Assembly: GCA_043738625.1 (NCBI GenBank)
Contig: JAYUFR010000071.1
Coordinates: 1-6,465, forward strand
DNA: 6,465 nt
DNA from: JANYCD01 sp043738625
GTDB taxonomy: Bacteria > Pseudomonadota > Gammaproteobacteria > Burkholderiales > Rhodocyclaceae
Direction of reading: 5' to 3'
The translations under genes were made by a program, and so were the position numbers. Positions 6,027 to 6,465 of this stretch are shown here, piece after piece. The stretch's first letter is position 1; every line of letters begins with the position of its first letter. The notes beneath the pieces are model-generated. The model was given only the letters and a program-made list of their open reading frames with translations, had not been told where the DNA came from and ran no database searches.

Positions 6027-6465
6027 TGCCGGCACTCAAGATCGCTCTCGTCGCCGGTGAAGCCTCCGGTGATCTGCTGGCCGCACATCTGATCTATGCC
6101 TTGAAACGGCGGATTCCCGAAGCAAATTTCTATGGCATCGGCGGTCCGAAAATGCAAGCGCAGGGTTTTGACGCCATGGTCCCTGCCGAAAAACTCGCCG
6201 TGCGCGGCTATGCGGAAGTGCTGTTCCACTACCGTGAAATCAGCAGCATCCGCCGCAAGCTCCTCAAACAGTTGCTCCAAGACCCGCCCGATATCTTCAT
6301 CGGCGTCGATGCGCCGGACTTCAACCTCTGGCTGGAAAAAAAACTCAAGCAGGCCGGTATCCCGGCTATCCATTTCGTCGGCCCTTCCATCTGGGCCTGG
6401 CGCGGCGGACGCATCCGCCACATTGCCGAATCGGTGACCCGCATCCTCGCCCTGTTCCCGTTCGA
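6026..6465 (+). CDS. lpxB: LpxB, lipid A disaccharide synthase, N-terminal part (3' end outside window)
   Basis: Membrane-associated glycosyltransferase (GT19, GT-B fold) that joins UDP-2,3-diacylglucosamine and lipid X to the lipid A disaccharide. The frame stays open to the window end: 146 complete codons plus two bases, about 40% of a family of about 380 residues. Signatures: IALVAGEASGD (6-16), GIGGPKMQAQGF (37-48), LAVRGYAEVL (58-67), IGVDAPDFN (92-100) with D95 matching E. coli Asp98, and PSIWAWR (120-126). Just before that last motif, G119 stands where E. coli has Ser (VSPSVWAWR), a mild oddity. The ATG shares one base with the lpxA stop (TAATG); an AGGGGA at 6009-6014 may serve as ribosome binding site at a rather long spacing. 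This order matches E. coli, where rnhB follows. The C-terminal nucleotide-binding half cannot be checked here. Confidence 0.96.
   Translation, partial: MPALKIALVAGEASGDLLAAHLIYALKRRIPEANFYGIGGPKMQAQGFDAMVPAEKLAVRGYAEVLFHYREISSIRRKLLKQLLQDPPDIFIGVDAPDFNLWLEKKLKQAGIPAIHFVGPSIWAWRGGRIRHIAESVTRILALFPF

Noticed and set aside
6023..6421. Open minus-strand frame of 132 codons opposite lpxB, and a similar one at 4282-4659 opposite lpxD
   Set aside because: Both lie opposite clear LpxB and LpxD signatures; codon bias of the sense genes readily keeps the antisense frame open.

Overview
This window carries one continuous plus-strand block of seven envelope-biogenesis genes, in the order rseP - bamA - skp(ompH) - lpxD - fabZ - lpxA - lpxB. 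It is cut inside rseP at the left edge and inside lpxB at the right edge. Every base is coding or in a junction of at most 21 nt, and no stretch above 300 nt lacks a gene. I saw no RNA gene, mobile element, CRISPR array, origin or convincing promoter or rho-independent terminator.

The gene order is the classic proteobacterial cluster also found in E. coli. The proteins look betaproteobacterial: BamA is about 50 residues shorter than in E. coli with a short, cysteine-free loop 6, and LpxA has an FNCGT segment where E. coli has IHRGT. LpxB begins MPALKIALVAGEASGD and has a LAVRGYAEVL segment. I favour a betaproteobacterium, perhaps of the Nitrosomonadales, but I cannot name a genus. GC is moderate: hand-counted 60-base blocks range from about 42% to 63%.

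Layout. 1-924 is the C-terminal two thirds of RseP, the intramembrane site-2 protease of the envelope-stress pathway. 929-3214 is BamA, the outer-membrane protein insertase. 3230-3751 is Skp, the periplasmic chaperone that delivers outer-membrane proteins to BamA; it starts at TTG behind a strong Shine-Dalgarno. 3773-4804 is LpxD, with a GTG start. 4801-5247 is FabZ, 5244-6026 is LpxA and 6026-6465 is the N-terminal part of LpxB.

The genes form two cooperating modules. RseP, BamA and Skp handle stress sensing and outer-membrane protein assembly. LpxA, LpxD and LpxB make the lipid A disaccharide, and FabZ sits among them because it competes for the same (R)-3-hydroxyacyl-ACP pool. The last four genes are joined by stop/start overlaps (ATGA, ATGA, TAATG), which suggests translational coupling. 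The upstream genes are separated by 4, 15 and 21 nt.

I found no undescribed system. The points worth a second look are small: substitutions at acyl-chain and active-site positions of LpxA and LpxD, a hairpin around the skp stop codon, a low-GC patch in the bamA barrel, a 7-G tract in bamA, and unusual starts.
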